Below, piece after piece: positions 1-7,195 of a stretch of DNA of 64,000 nucleotides. The stretch's first letter is position 1. Each line of letters begins with the position of its first letter. The position numbers and the translations under genes are program-made. The notes under the pieces were generated by a model. That model did not search any database, was not told the DNA's origin, and worked only from the letters and a program-made list of their open reading frames with translations. The stretch is taken from the NCBI GenBank assembly GCA_910575755.1, contig CAJTFO010000001.1:372001-436000 (forward strand), given 5' to 3'. This DNA comes from Desulfovibrionaceae bacterium. GTDB taxonomy: Bacteria; Desulfobacterota; Desulfovibrionia; Desulfovibrionales; Desulfovibrionaceae.

Positions 1-1086
1 GGCGCAAACATTGTCGCTGACGCGTTCGGCCATCAGGCGGTAGGTGGTCAGCTTGCCGCCGAAGATGGACACCATGCCTTCCAGACCCTGCTCCGCATGG
101 TCCACCACATGAAAATTGCGGCTGGCCTTGCGTCCCGCGGCATTGCCCGGCGTATAGAGGGGGCGCGTGCCCGCAAAGGCGCGCAGGATGCGGTATTGGC
201 GCACTGCCGGAAACAGAGGTTCGCCCAGGTCAAGCAGGCGCAACACTTCCGTGCAGGTGGGCGTGGTGTCGTCGGGGCGTTCCGTGGGTGTGGAGGTGGT
301 GCCGAGAATGGTGATGGAACCATGCGGCACAAAAATATCGCCGTCCGCGCCGGGGTGCAGGCGGTTGATCACGCGCGAGGTAAAGCGGTGGTTGAATACG
401 ATCAGCGTTCCCCTGTCCGGCGACACGGCCACATCCAGACCGGCCAGGCCGGCAATGCGGCCCGACCAGGAGCCGGCGGCGTTGACCACGCACTGGCAGG
501 CGATTTCCAGGCTTTCGCCGCTGATGCTGTTGCGGGCCGTCACGCCGCACACTTTGCCGTTACGCTGATGGATGGCCGTGACTTCATGATAAGTCATCAC
601 CCGACCGCCGTGACGCCTGGCGGACATGGCGTTGTGCAGCGCCAGACGGAAACCGTCCACGCAGGAATCGGGCACGCGGAAGACGCGGCGGATGTCCGGG
701 GAAAGATTCGGTTCCAGACGCAGGGCTTCGGCCACGTCCAGTTCCTGCGCGTCAATGCCCGCTTTGCGGCAGGCTTCGGCCCAGGGCTCCACATAGGCCG
801 GGTCGTCGCCAGGCGTCAGAGCGAAAAATCCTTCGGTTTCCTCCACACACTGCCTGCCGATGCGCCGAACAATCATGTTCTCTTCAATACATTCGCGCGC
901 GGATTCATTGTCGTTGACCGCATAGCGGCCCCCGCTGTGCAGCAGCCCGTGAAAACGCGAACTGGTGCCGTGGGCAAGGCCGCCCTGTTCCAGCAGAATG
1001 GCGGGCACGCCGCGCATGCACAGATCGCGCAACGTGCCCATGCCGGTAGCGCCGCCGCCAATGACGACAACCGTGGTCTCCAGCAT
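1..1086 (-). CDS. glpA: Glycerol-3-phosphate dehydrogenase, GlpA type (3' end outside window)
   Basis: FAD-dependent oxidoreductase that oxidises sn-glycerol 3-phosphate to dihydroxyacetone phosphate and passes electrons towards the respiratory chain. The 362 visible codons begin with a dinucleotide-binding fold (GGGATG, residues 10-15) and the family stretch GLLHSGGRYA (47-56). The sequence near the window edge (GGKLTTYRLMAE) matches the end of the catalytic domain. GlpA proteins usually continue with an iron-sulfur-binding tail, which would lie beyond position 1. The ATG at 1086 is preceded by AGGAGG (complement of 1091-1096). The visible N-terminus favours the anaerobic GlpA form over GlpD, but the missing C-terminus and neighbours prevent certainty. 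Confidence 0.85.
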   Translation of the reverse strand, partial: MLETTVVVIGGGATGMGTLRDLCMRGVPAILLEQGGLAHGTSSRFHGLLHSGGRYAVNDNESARECIEENMIVRRIGRQCVEETEGFFALTPGDDPAYVEPWAEACRKAGIDAQELDVAEALRLEPNLSPDIRRVFRVPDSCVDGFRLALHNAMSARRHGGRVMTYHEVTAIHQRNGKVCGVTARNSISGESLEIACQCVVNAAGSWSGRIAGLAGLDVAVSPDRGTLIVFNHRFTSRVINRLHPGADGDIFVPHGSITILGTTSTPTERPDDTTPTCTEVLRLLDLGEPLFPAVRQYRILRAFAGTRPLYTPGNAAGRKASRNFHVVDHAEQGLEGMVSIFGGKLTTYRLMAERVSDNVCA

Positions 1087-1149
1087 GGGGCCTCCTGATA
1101 TATGGCTGAAATATTCGCGCCACCGGGCCGCGTTGCCGATGGCGCGCCT

Positions 1150-1251
1150 TTATTCCGGCGAAGCTTTTACTGCAAGCTGCATACAGCCAGAACTTACGGC
1201 GCTTTCACGCCGCGCCAGGCTCTCGTCTGACGGGAAGTTCATGATTTGCAT
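1150..1251 (-). CDS. Possible 33-residue small protein inside a repeat
   Basis: A short open frame (begins MQIMNFPSDESL, ends KASPE) starts at ATG 1251 with GGGAG a suitable distance upstream (complement of 1259-1263). It overlaps a repeat whose second copy, near 36.9 kb, has no intact version of this frame. The frame may therefore be accidental. No family is recognised. Confidence 0.15.
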   Translation of the reverse strand: MQIMNFPSDESLARRESAVSSGCMQLAVKASPE

Positions 1252-1252
1252 G
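1190..1252. repeat. Dispersed repeat, copy 1 (partner about 36891-36956)
   Basis: About 60 bp match imperfectly to a stretch right next to the multi-hairpin element at 36.7-36.9 kb. The best-conserved part is CCAGGCTCTCG with GTTCACGC/TTTCACGC before it. Both copies lie in gene-free DNA. The origin is unknown; it could be a decayed coding fragment or a structural repeat. Confidence 0.45.
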
Positions 1253-1319
1253 AAATGACTCCCAGACAGAAATTTTCATTCTTTTACCCTTGTTCGTCAA
1301 GAGGCTCCTGCCCATCCAC

Positions 1320-1358
1320 CAGGGCAATCGCATGAAGGTCAAGCCGCCGGTTTGCCCC
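1320..1358 (+). repeat. REP-like repeat, solitary copy
   Basis: CAGGGCAATCGCATG followed by AAGGTC, one variable base and GCCGCCGGTTTGCCC. This stretch matches 42060-42098 with a single internal difference over about 37 bp. The core also occurs inverted at 42152-42166 and 37543-37557. It is intergenic, as expected for REP-type sequences. Confidence 0.6.
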
Positions 1359-1421
1359 TCAACACAGTGTTCCCTGATGGTTGTGCACGGGGAACCTGTG
1401 CGTTTCGGCTTGCGCTATAAA

Positions 1422-1645
1422 AAAGCTCTAAATCCAGCCGAACAAGAGGTATTTATGGAGAAAAAAGCGGGCAGCAGGAGCAATTTTGCGAAAACTTTGT
1501 GAGTGGAAGGCAGTGCACATTTACGGGCCGCAGGTAGCAGAAATGCAAATGTCAGATTGCACATGCGCCTGGTAGGGCGCTGCTGGCAAGAGAGCCTTAC
1601 AGACACATATGAAGAACCCCCGACTATGCCGGGGGTTCCTTTTTT
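1422..1645 (+). ncRNA. Candidate small transcript ending at an orphan terminator
   Basis: A strong plus-strand terminator (1614-1645) has no recognised plus-strand gene in front of it. Upstream lie a TATAAA box (1416-1421) without a good -35 and a 15-codon frame (1455-1502, MEKKAGSRSNFAKTL) preceded by AAGAGGT. Together these suggest a transcript of roughly 220 nt, either a small RNA or a mini-peptide message. The left end is a guess. The alternative is that the hairpin is simply bidirectional and serves the minus-strand tRNA-Met. Confidence 0.25.
1614..1645 (+). terminator. Rho-independent terminator
   Basis: Perfect 9-bp stem GAACCCCCG / CGGGGGTTC (1614-1622 and 1630-1638), 7-nt loop, then a run of T (1640-1645) on the plus strand. 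Read on the minus strand it lies 10 bp beyond the tRNA-Met 3' end and could also stop that transcript, with a poorer T tract. Confidence 0.75.
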
Positions 1646-1647
1646 GC

Positions 1648-1724
1648 TGGTAGCAAGGGAGGGATTTGAACCCCCGACACTGCGGGTATGAACCGCATGC
1701 TCTGACCAACTGAGCTACCTTGCC
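1648..1724 (-). tRNA. tRNA-Met (anticodon CAT)
   Basis: A 77-nt cloverleaf on the minus strand. The acceptor stem GGCAAGG pairs with CCTTGCT, with a terminal G-U. The D arm is GCTC/GAGC, the anticodon stem TGCGG/CCGCA has loop TTCATAC, the T loop is TTCAAAT, and CCA is encoded. It lacks the GGG/CCC anticodon-stem pairs of an initiator. An elongator Met tRNA is the simplest reading; a lysidine-modified tRNA-Ile2 has the same genomic anticodon and cannot be excluded. Confidence 0.93.
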
Positions 1725-1801
1725 CTGTTGCGTCCAGTGACGACGCGCTGATTTATCTATACAATTTCTCCCTGCTTGGCAAGCATTTTTTGCTCCGTCC
1801 G

Positions 1802-2599
1802 TCAATGAACCATGAAATAATAGATAAAGGGCGCGATCAGTAACCGGTAAACGGCAAAGGGCGCCAGGGTCATCCGTCCCACCAGAGCCACGAAAACCTT
1901 CACCGCCAGCAGGGCGGAGATGAAGGAACCAAGTATGCCCACCGCGAAAAAGGGAATATCTGCCACAGAGAACAGGCTGAGACTCTTGAGCATGTCAAAA
2001 CCCGTAGCCGCCACCATGATGGGCACCGCCGCGATAAAGGAATATTCTGTCGCCAGCGATCGCTTGGCGCCCAGCAGCATACCCCCCATGATGGTGGATG
2101 CCGAGCGGGAGAAACCGGGCCAGAGGGCCAAACACTGAAAGCAGCCGATGCCCAGCGCCAGACGCGGCGTCATATCGTCCAAGCTGATGCAGGTGGGTCT
2201 GCGCTTGCGCCGTTCCACCAGGATCATGCACACGGCTCCCGCCACCAGCGCCACAAGCACAGTGGCGGGCCGAAAAAGATATTCCTTGATCATGGAATGG
2301 AACAGCAGCCCCATCACGCTGGCAGGCAGCGAAGTCAGGAACAGCAGCCAGATGCCGCGCATGCCGGCAAAGCGTACATAGGGCCGGGGCCGTACCAGAC
2401 CCCAGAAGCGCTTCCAGTATAGAACCACCACGGCCATGATGGCTCCAAGCTGAATGACCACTTCAAACGTGGCAGCTCGTTCACCCACAAAGTTAAGCAG
2501 TTCGCCCACAAGAATCAGGTGCCCTGAAGAGGAAACCGGCAGAAATTCGGTCAGTCCCTCCACAATACTCAGAATAAGGGCGGTGAGCAGATTATCCAT
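1802..2599 (-). CDS. uppP: Undecaprenyl-diphosphate phosphatase UppP (BacA)
   Basis: Integral membrane enzyme that dephosphorylates undecaprenyl diphosphate to recycle the lipid carrier used for peptidoglycan and other envelope polymers. The 265-residue length is normal. Both signature motifs are present: EGLTEFLPVSSSGHL at residues 15-29 and PGFSRSAST at 161-169, with several hydrophobic segments between and after them. The start at ATG 2599 is chosen because MDNLLTALILSIVEG is the typical N-terminus and GGAGG precedes it; the frame extends further upstream without family sequence. It is transcribed away from the small gene at 2713. Confidence 0.95.
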   Translation of the reverse strand: MDNLLTALILSIVEGLTEFLPVSSSGHLILVGELLNFVGERAATFEVVIQLGAIMAVVVLYWKRFWGLVRPRPYVRFAGMRGIWLLFLTSLPASVMGLLFHSMIKEYLFRPATVLVALVAGAVCMILVERRKRRPTCISLDDMTPRLALGIGCFQCLALWPGFSRSASTIMGGMLLGAKRSLATEYSFIAAVPIMVAATGFDMLKSLSLFSVADIPFFAVGILGSFISALLAVKVFVALVGRMTLAPFAVYRLLIAPFIYYFMVH

Positions 2600-2712
2600 T
2601 CTGGCCTCCGGACGGGCCGCCGTGGTGCGGTGTCCGCTGTTTTTCCTTGTTCGCCCGCATTGCCAAAAAAAACCGCTGTGGCTATGTAACAAAAAAAGTG
2701 AGGACTACCACG

Positions 2713-2898
2713 ATGACAACCATTATGCCCAAGAGTGAACTTGTGCGTCGAGCTTTCGCCTATTTGCAGGAAGAACGCAAGCAGCAGCCCGGCAAAAGTC
2801 TCGCCAGCCTGCTGGACGAAGCGGGAATGCGCTTCAATCTAACACCTGTCGACGCGGCAGCCCTGGAACGTCTTTTCCGCAGTGAACAGAAGGATTAA
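2713..2898 (+). CDS. Small conserved-looking hypothetical protein (61 aa)
   Basis: A 61-residue, charged, probably helical cytoplasmic protein (begins MTTIMPKSELVRRAF, ends RLFRSEQKD). An AGGA lies 8 nt before ATG 2713; ATG 2725 is an alternative start. No signal peptide, membrane segment or known motif is visible. It is divergent from uppP and convergent with metG, and a plus-strand hairpin with a T run (3047-3072) lies downstream, which supports a real transcription unit. No function can be assigned. Confidence 0.6.
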   Translation: MTTIMPKSELVRRAFAYLQEERKQQPGKSLASLLDEAGMRFNLTPVDAAALERLFRSEQKD

Positions 2899-2938
2899 CT
2901 GAATTCGCTTTTTCCGTTACTGCCTGAATCCCTCCAGT

Positions 2939-2993
2939 GTCTACTTGTAAAAGTAGGCACTGAAAACCCCGTAAGGGTTTTGCGGCGGCGCAG
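2939..2993 (+). repeat. Terminator-like repeat, copy 1 (partner 32172-32225)
   Basis: A 55-bp stretch nearly identical to 32172-32225. It contains the palindrome CTACTT-GTAA-AAGTAG and the stem AAAACCC/GGGTTTT around CGTAA, followed by GCGGCGGCGCAG. Both copies sit between convergent transcription units (here the small gene and metG), so a bidirectional transcription-end module is likely. Confidence 0.6.
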
Positions 2994-2996
2994 TCG

Positions 2997-3036
2997 GGTT
3001 CGTTCGCGAGAAACAAGGCTTTTTCGCGAACGAACC
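2997..3036. terminator. Strong hairpin between convergent genes
   Basis: Perfect 13-bp inverted repeat GGTTCGTTCGCGA / TCGCGAACGAACC with a 14-nt loop. It lies 50 bp downstream of the metG stop on the minus strand and may end the metG transcript or protect its 3' end. No long T run follows on either strand. Confidence 0.5.
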
Positions 3037-3046
3037 TGTAAGAATT

Positions 3047-3072
3047 CTTCACATAATTTGTGAAGATTTTTT
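3047..3072 (+). terminator. Rho-independent terminator for the 61-aa gene
   Basis: CTTCACA / TGTGAAG stem (3047-3053 and 3059-3065) followed by a T run at 3067-3072 on the plus strand, about 150 bp beyond the small gene. Confidence 0.55.
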
Positions 3073-3086
3073 ATTATACCTAGATA

Positions 3087-5078
3087 TTACGCGATTTCGC
3101 TCCCATCGGGCACGGGTCTGGCCACAGCCAGCAGGCTGAGTTTATCCCCCCCCTGGGCAGTGAGCACCATGCCGTGGGACATAAGTCCCCGAATTTTGCG
3201 CGGCGTGAGGTTCAGCACGGCGCAGACCTGCCTGCCCACCAGCTCCTCGGGCTTATAGTATTCCGCCAGTCCCGAAAGAATCTGGCGCGGCTGGCCTTCG
3301 CCAAAATCAATCTCCAAGCGCAGGATACGGTCCGCGTTGGGATGCTGTTCAGCAACACGCACCGTGCCCACACGCAGATCCAGCGCCTTGAAGTGATCAA
3401 ATCCCACTTCTGGGCGCGCTGTTTCGCTGAAAGGCTGGACAGCCTTCACAACGGTGGGCTTGTTCGCCTTTTTTTCTTGATGTTTTTGCTGAAGTTTCGG
3501 CGTGGCGGCGCTCCTGTTCTCAGCCTCATCCTTTTTCTTTACGTCAATGCGCGGAAAAAGATTCGATGCGGGCGCCACATGTGTGCCTGCCGCCAACCCG
3601 CCGAAACAGGTGATTTCATCTTCCAGACGGGACGCCGGGGGCAGATTTTTTTCCGTGGGCTGGCCCAGTTGTCCCAGCATCTGGCAGGATGCCTCGGGCA
3701 TGACCGGCCAGAGGCAGATAGCAATTTTGCGCATGGCCGCCAGCAGAATATACATGACCGTGGCAAGTCTCTCCATATTGCCCTGTTTATGCAAAGCCCA
3801 GGGGGCCTGGCTGTCCACATACTTATTCAGAGCGCGCACCAGCTCCCACAGGGATTCCAGGGCCTGAGAGAACTGCACGTTGCCGAATAACTGGGAGAAA
3901 TTGCGCATGGCTGTGGCGCAGAGTTCCACTATGCTTTCGTCATCCGGCTCCTGCTGCGCGGGTTGCGGCACGCAGCTGCCAAAATACCTGGCAGTCATGG
4001 AGAGTACACGGCTGAAAAGATTGCCCAGATCATTGGCCAGATCGGCATTGATCCTGCTGATGAGGCCCTCTTCACTGAAGCTGGCGTCGGAACCGAAGTG
4101 CATTTCACGCAACAGAAAATAACGGAAGGCGTCCTGCCCGAAGCGTTGCCCCGTTTCCAGAGGGTCTACCACATTGCCCAGGGACTTTGACATCTTGGCG
4201 TCACGCGAGAGCCAGTAACCGTGCACATTGAGATGTTTGTACAGCGGCAGACCCGCGGCCTTGAGCATGGTGGGCCAGAACACGGCGTGCGGCTTCAGTA
4301 TATCCTTGGCCACCAGGTGTTCTCCGGGCCAGTACCGGGCGTAATCCGGCCCGTCGGGCCAGCCCAGCGCGCTGATATAGTTGATCAGGGCGTCGAACCA
4401 GACATAGCAGACATAATTTGTGTCAAACGGCAGCTCAATGCCCCAGGTCAGGCGTGTTTTGGGGCGGGAAATGCAGAGATCCTCCAGCGCGCCGGATTCC
4501 AGCATGGCCAGCACTTCCGTCCGGTAACGCTCAGGCCGGATGAAGTCCGGATGCTTGGCGATATGCTCCCGCAGCCAGGGCAGGTACTTGGACATGCGGA
4601 AGAAGTAGTTCTTTTCGCTGATAAATTCCGGCTTGGCCAGATGCTGGGGGCAGAGGCCGTTTTCCAGCTCCTTTTCGGTGTAGAAACGTTCGCACCCGTA
4701 GCAGTAATGGCCGCCGAACTCGCCAAAATAGATGTCGCCGGCGTCATGCACTTTTTGCAAAAAATCCTGCACTGTGCGCTTGTGCGCATCGTCGGTGGTG
4801 CGCACAAAACGGTCGTTGGCAACCCCCATTTGCGGCCAGAGCGCCTGAAAGCGGGCACTGACGGCGTCCACAAATTCCTGGGGGGTCTGGCCCTGTTTTT
4901 CTGCGGCCTGCACGATTTTGTCGCCGTGCTCGTCCGTGCCGGTCAGAAACAGCGTGTCCTCTCCCTGGAGCTTGTGAAAACGGGCCAGGGAATCCGCCAC
5001 CACCGTGGTATAGGCATGCCCCAGATGGGGATTGGCATTGACGTAGTAAATGGGCGTGGTAATGAAAAAGCTTTTCAC
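3087..5078 (-). CDS. metG: Methionyl-tRNA synthetase
   Basis: Charges tRNA-Met with methionine using ATP. The protein is 663 residues and class I: HLGH at residues 18-21 and KMSKS near residue 295 form the active site. A Cys-rich zinc knuckle (CYGC ... CPQH) lies near residues 126-145. The C-terminal 110 residues (from about FDHFKALDLRVGTV) form an OB-fold tRNA-binding domain of the EMAPII/Trbp111 type, joined by a charged linker. The start MKSFFITTPIYYVNA is typical of the family. The PSP1 gene lies 48 bp upstream on the same strand, so the two are probably co-transcribed. Confidence 0.97.
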   Translation of the reverse strand: MKSFFITTPIYYVNANPHLGHAYTTVVADSLARFHKLQGEDTLFLTGTDEHGDKIVQAAEKQGQTPQEFVDAVSARFQALWPQMGVANDRFVRTTDDAHKRTVQDFLQKVHDAGDIYFGEFGGHYCYGCERFYTEKELENGLCPQHLAKPEFISEKNYFFRMSKYLPWLREHIAKHPDFIRPERYRTEVLAMLESGALEDLCISRPKTRLTWGIELPFDTNYVCYVWFDALINYISALGWPDGPDYARYWPGEHLVAKDILKPHAVFWPTMLKAAGLPLYKHLNVHGYWLSRDAKMSKSLGNVVDPLETGQRFGQDAFRYFLLREMHFGSDASFSEEGLISRINADLANDLGNLFSRVLSMTARYFGSCVPQPAQQEPDDESIVELCATAMRNFSQLFGNVQFSQALESLWELVRALNKYVDSQAPWALHKQGNMERLATVMYILLAAMRKIAICLWPVMPEASCQMLGQLGQPTEKNLPPASRLEDEITCFGGLAAGTHVAPASNLFPRIDVKKKDEAENRSAATPKLQQKHQEKKANKPTVVKAVQPFSETARPEVGFDHFKALDLRVGTVRVAEQHPNADRILRLEIDFGEGQPRQILSGLAEYYKPEELVGRQVCAVLNLTPRKIRGLMSHGMVLTAQGGDKLSLLAVARPVPDGSEIA

Positions 5079-5126
5079 ACAAGGCTCCGTGCTGTTGGCT
5101 TGAATCTGTTCTCTACAGCCTGACTT

Positions 5127-6218
5127 CTACTCGTTTTCGGGGCGTTGCGACGGTTTGCGCCGACGTTTGCGACGGTTTTTGCCAGGATAGTCGGAGGGGC
5201 TTGGCGCGCCGCTCCTCGCCTCCCGGTTTTCCGCCGGGACAGCCGCGGGCGACTGACGAGCCTCTGCAGTCTGCTCTGCCGGCGGCAGAAATTCGTCAAA
5301 CAGACCGGGGTCTTCCACAGTGTCGGGCGTTGCGGAAACCACCAGCAGCCCATCGCCCTGACGGGCTTTGGCGGCCTGCCTGGGCTGACCGCCCTGCTGC
5401 GGTTCGGGGCGATGAGGCGCCAGAGCCTGCCATTCTTCCAGACTCAGCTCCAGCTCCTCATTGTTTTCCGTAAGTACGGACAGGGAGTTGCGGAACATAT
5501 TGGCCCGCAATACCTTCATGCCGCCACGGTCAGTCTGGTATTTCTTGCCCAGACGCGGGCAGTTGCGGTGGAAATGATCATAATTTTCCTGCTCGTAGGA
5601 AAGGCAGCAAAGCAGACGGCCGCAGATGCCGGAAATTTTGGCGGGATTGAGAAAGAGGTTCTGTTCCTTGGCCATGCGAATGGTCACTGGCGCGAATTTG
5701 CGCAGATAGCGCCGACAGCAGCAGACCATGCCGCAATTGCCCACCGCGCCTACCATCTGGGTTTCATGCCGCACGCCGATCTGGCGCAGTTCAATCCGGG
5801 CGCGGTATTCGCGCACCAGATCTTTGACCAGCTCGCGGAAGTCAATACGCGCGGGCGCAGTAAAGTAAAAAATCAGCTTGCTGCGGTCAAAAAAAACTTC
5901 CACATCCACCAGCTTCATATCCAGATGGCGATCGCGGATGCACTGCCGGCAAAAAATTGTGGCCTCGCGGGCAAGAACCGCATTTTCTCGCCCGGCATCT
6001 TCTTCCGCGGGTCCAGCCTTCCGCAGAAGGGCAGGCAGGTCCCGCTCATCAGAGCCGGGCAGACTTTCCAACGGGCCTGAGACCACTTCGGCCAGGGTCA
6101 GCAGGCCCTGATCCGCCTCAATCATGACATGGTCGCCGCGTCTGAGCTCAGACGGTCCGGAAAAATAGCTTGTCTGCCCGAGCGCGCGAAATCTGACACC
6201 GAATATAGACATAAGCAT
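5127..6218 (-). CDS. PSP1-domain protein (RicT/YaaT-like)
   Basis: About 363 residues. The N-terminal two thirds form the PSP1 domain, with the family's cysteine pairs (CRQC, then CGMVCCC, then CGRLLCC). In Bacillus RicT these cysteines help carry iron-sulfur clusters in a complex that affects RNA processing. The last 100 residues are basic and of low complexity (Gln/Arg/Lys/Pro-rich), likely disordered and possibly nucleic-acid binding. Start choice is uncertain: the frame opens with GTG at 6221, with ATG at 6218 and 6212, and no clear ribosome site precedes any of them. It sits upstream of metG. The RNA-related role is inferred from the family only. Confidence 0.8.
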   Translation of the reverse strand: MLMSIFGVRFRALGQTSYFSGPSELRRGDHVMIEADQGLLTLAEVVSGPLESLPGSDERDLPALLRKAGPAEEDAGRENAVLAREATIFCRQCIRDRHLDMKLVDVEVFFDRSKLIFYFTAPARIDFRELVKDLVREYRARIELRQIGVRHETQMVGAVGNCGMVCCCRRYLRKFAPVTIRMAKEQNLFLNPAKISGICGRLLCCLSYEQENYDHFHRNCPRLGKKYQTDRGGMKVLRANMFRNSLSVLTENNEELELSLEEWQALAPHRPEPQQGGQPRQAAKARQGDGLLVVSATPDTVEDPGLFDEFLPPAEQTAEARQSPAAVPAENREARSGAPSPSDYPGKNRRKRRRKPSQRPENE

Positions 6219-6284
6219 CACTGCGGTAAAAGCGTCAAAAAAGTCTGCCTAAAGGATTAATATTCTGCCATATTGGCTTTACTG

Positions 6285-6416
6285 TCAACAGAGGACGGGG
6301 CTGGGGATATTCATTTTTATTTCCAGCCCGGCTCCGCAACGAATGACCTGCACTTCTCCCTTCACGCCCTTGGCGTTTCTGATGGTAAGGTCCAAAGACT
6401 GTGTTTTTGTTGCCAT
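6285..6416 (-). CDS. Possible small protein (43 aa) beside tmRNA
   Basis: A 43-codon frame (begins MATKTQSLDLTIRNA, ends NIPSPVLC) has a good GGGAG ribosome site 9 nt before ATG 6416. It sits alone between ssrA and the PSP1 gene on the same strand. It has no signal peptide, membrane segment or known motif; the middle is Gly/Val-rich and could form beta strands. The frame extends upstream with less natural composition. Either it is a genuine unannotated small protein or a chance frame. Confidence 0.4.
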   Translation of the reverse strand: MATKTQSLDLTIRNAKGVKGEVQVIRCGAGLEIKMNIPSPVLC

Positions 6417-6586
6417 TTTCAAACTCCCGTAAGATGGCCCTTCAATGGTACCTTTTTCGGGAAAAAGGCGCCAAAAGTTTGCGGACTTCCTCGTCCCTGG
6501 CTGGATGAAGCTGGAAAGAGAAATCCCGAAAGTCCGCTGAACAGCTTGACTTTCGGGATTCAAATGGCTTTCGCCGGATGAACTGA

Positions 6587-6964
6587 TGGTGGAGGCGGGG
6601 GGAATCGAACCCCCGTCCGCGAATACTCCACACGAAGCGTCTACAGGCTTAGGTCAGGATTGAATCTCGCCGCGCTGGTGGCCCCTGACCAAGCGCAACG
6701 CGGCAAGCCCGCCGGTGCAATTCTCGCGGAAAACCCCGGCGAGCGCCGATTTCCGCCAGCCTGATACATGTCGCTGTACGGAATTATCAGGCGTGATCCC
6801 GAACAGCGTGACCGACAATGCGGTCAGTTGCCTCACTGCCTAAGCAGCGCAAGCGTAGTCGTAATCGTTGTTGGCAATTACTGTGTTGCCGCTTTTTACG
6901 AGGCCAGCGGCGCCTCGGCCTGCCACTCCGGCTTCTACATCCACGTCGAAACCAGTGCGCCCCC
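6587..6964 (-). ncRNA. ssrA: Transfer-messenger RNA (tmRNA)
   Basis: Rescues stalled ribosomes and tags the incomplete protein for proteolysis. The tRNA-like ends are clear: 5' GGGGGCG pairs with 3' CGCCTCC followed by ACCA, and the 3' end carries the T arm GGGGTTCGATTCCCCC. The tag frame (6840-6875, minus strand) reads ANNDYDYACAA then stop. Length is about 378 nt, normal for a one-piece tmRNA. SmpB is not in the window. Three palindromes lie just upstream (6987-7085) and may belong to the promoter or the 5' leader. Confidence 0.95.
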
Positions 6965-6986
6965 ATAATCCGGGTGAAAGACTTCA

Positions 6987-7085
6987 GGAAACGCTGATTA
7001 AAGCGTTTCCCGCAGTCTTGCGGAGCAAGACCACCCGCAAGTCGTGAATAGGGAAAATTTACTTTTTCCGTTAAATGAACGACTT
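6987..7085. promoter_or_regulatory. Palindrome cluster upstream of tmRNA
   Basis: GGAAACGC / GCGTTTCC (6987-6994 and 7003-7010), GTCTTGC-GGA-GCAAGAC (7015-7031), and a larger imperfect inverted repeat with AAGTCGT arms (about 7041-7083). They lie 25 to 120 bp in front of the tmRNA 5' end. They could be an operator, a leader structure, or a decayed repeat. No convincing -35/-10 pair was found. Confidence 0.35.
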
Positions 7086-7195
7086 GGCGTGCCTTTCCCC
7101 AAAAGGCCTTTGCCTCTTTGGGCATGGAGCTGATTCATTCACAAAATAAATCAGCGATTCCTTAGAATAAGCCGCTTGTTTCCATTTGGCAAGGC

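Larger units (their letters stand above)
1087..1647. other. 561-bp intergenic region between glpA and tRNA-Met
   Basis: No convincing standard gene. It holds a repeat shared with 36.9 kb (about 1190-1252), one copy of the REP-like core (1320-1358), a possible short plus-strand transcript, and a strong plus-strand terminator at 1614-1645. These are listed separately. Confidence 0.7.

Noticed and set aside
97..1098. Long plus-strand open frame of 333 codons
   Set aside because: It lies fully antisense to glpA, has His/Gly/Ala-rich shadow composition, and lacks any family sequence. The GC-rich third positions of glpA keep the opposite strand open.
1290..1502. 70-codon plus-strand frame upstream of tRNA-Met
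   Set aside because: It spans a REP-like repeat and has no family sequence. Only the last 15 codons (from 1455) have a plausible ribosome site; these are mentioned with the candidate transcript.
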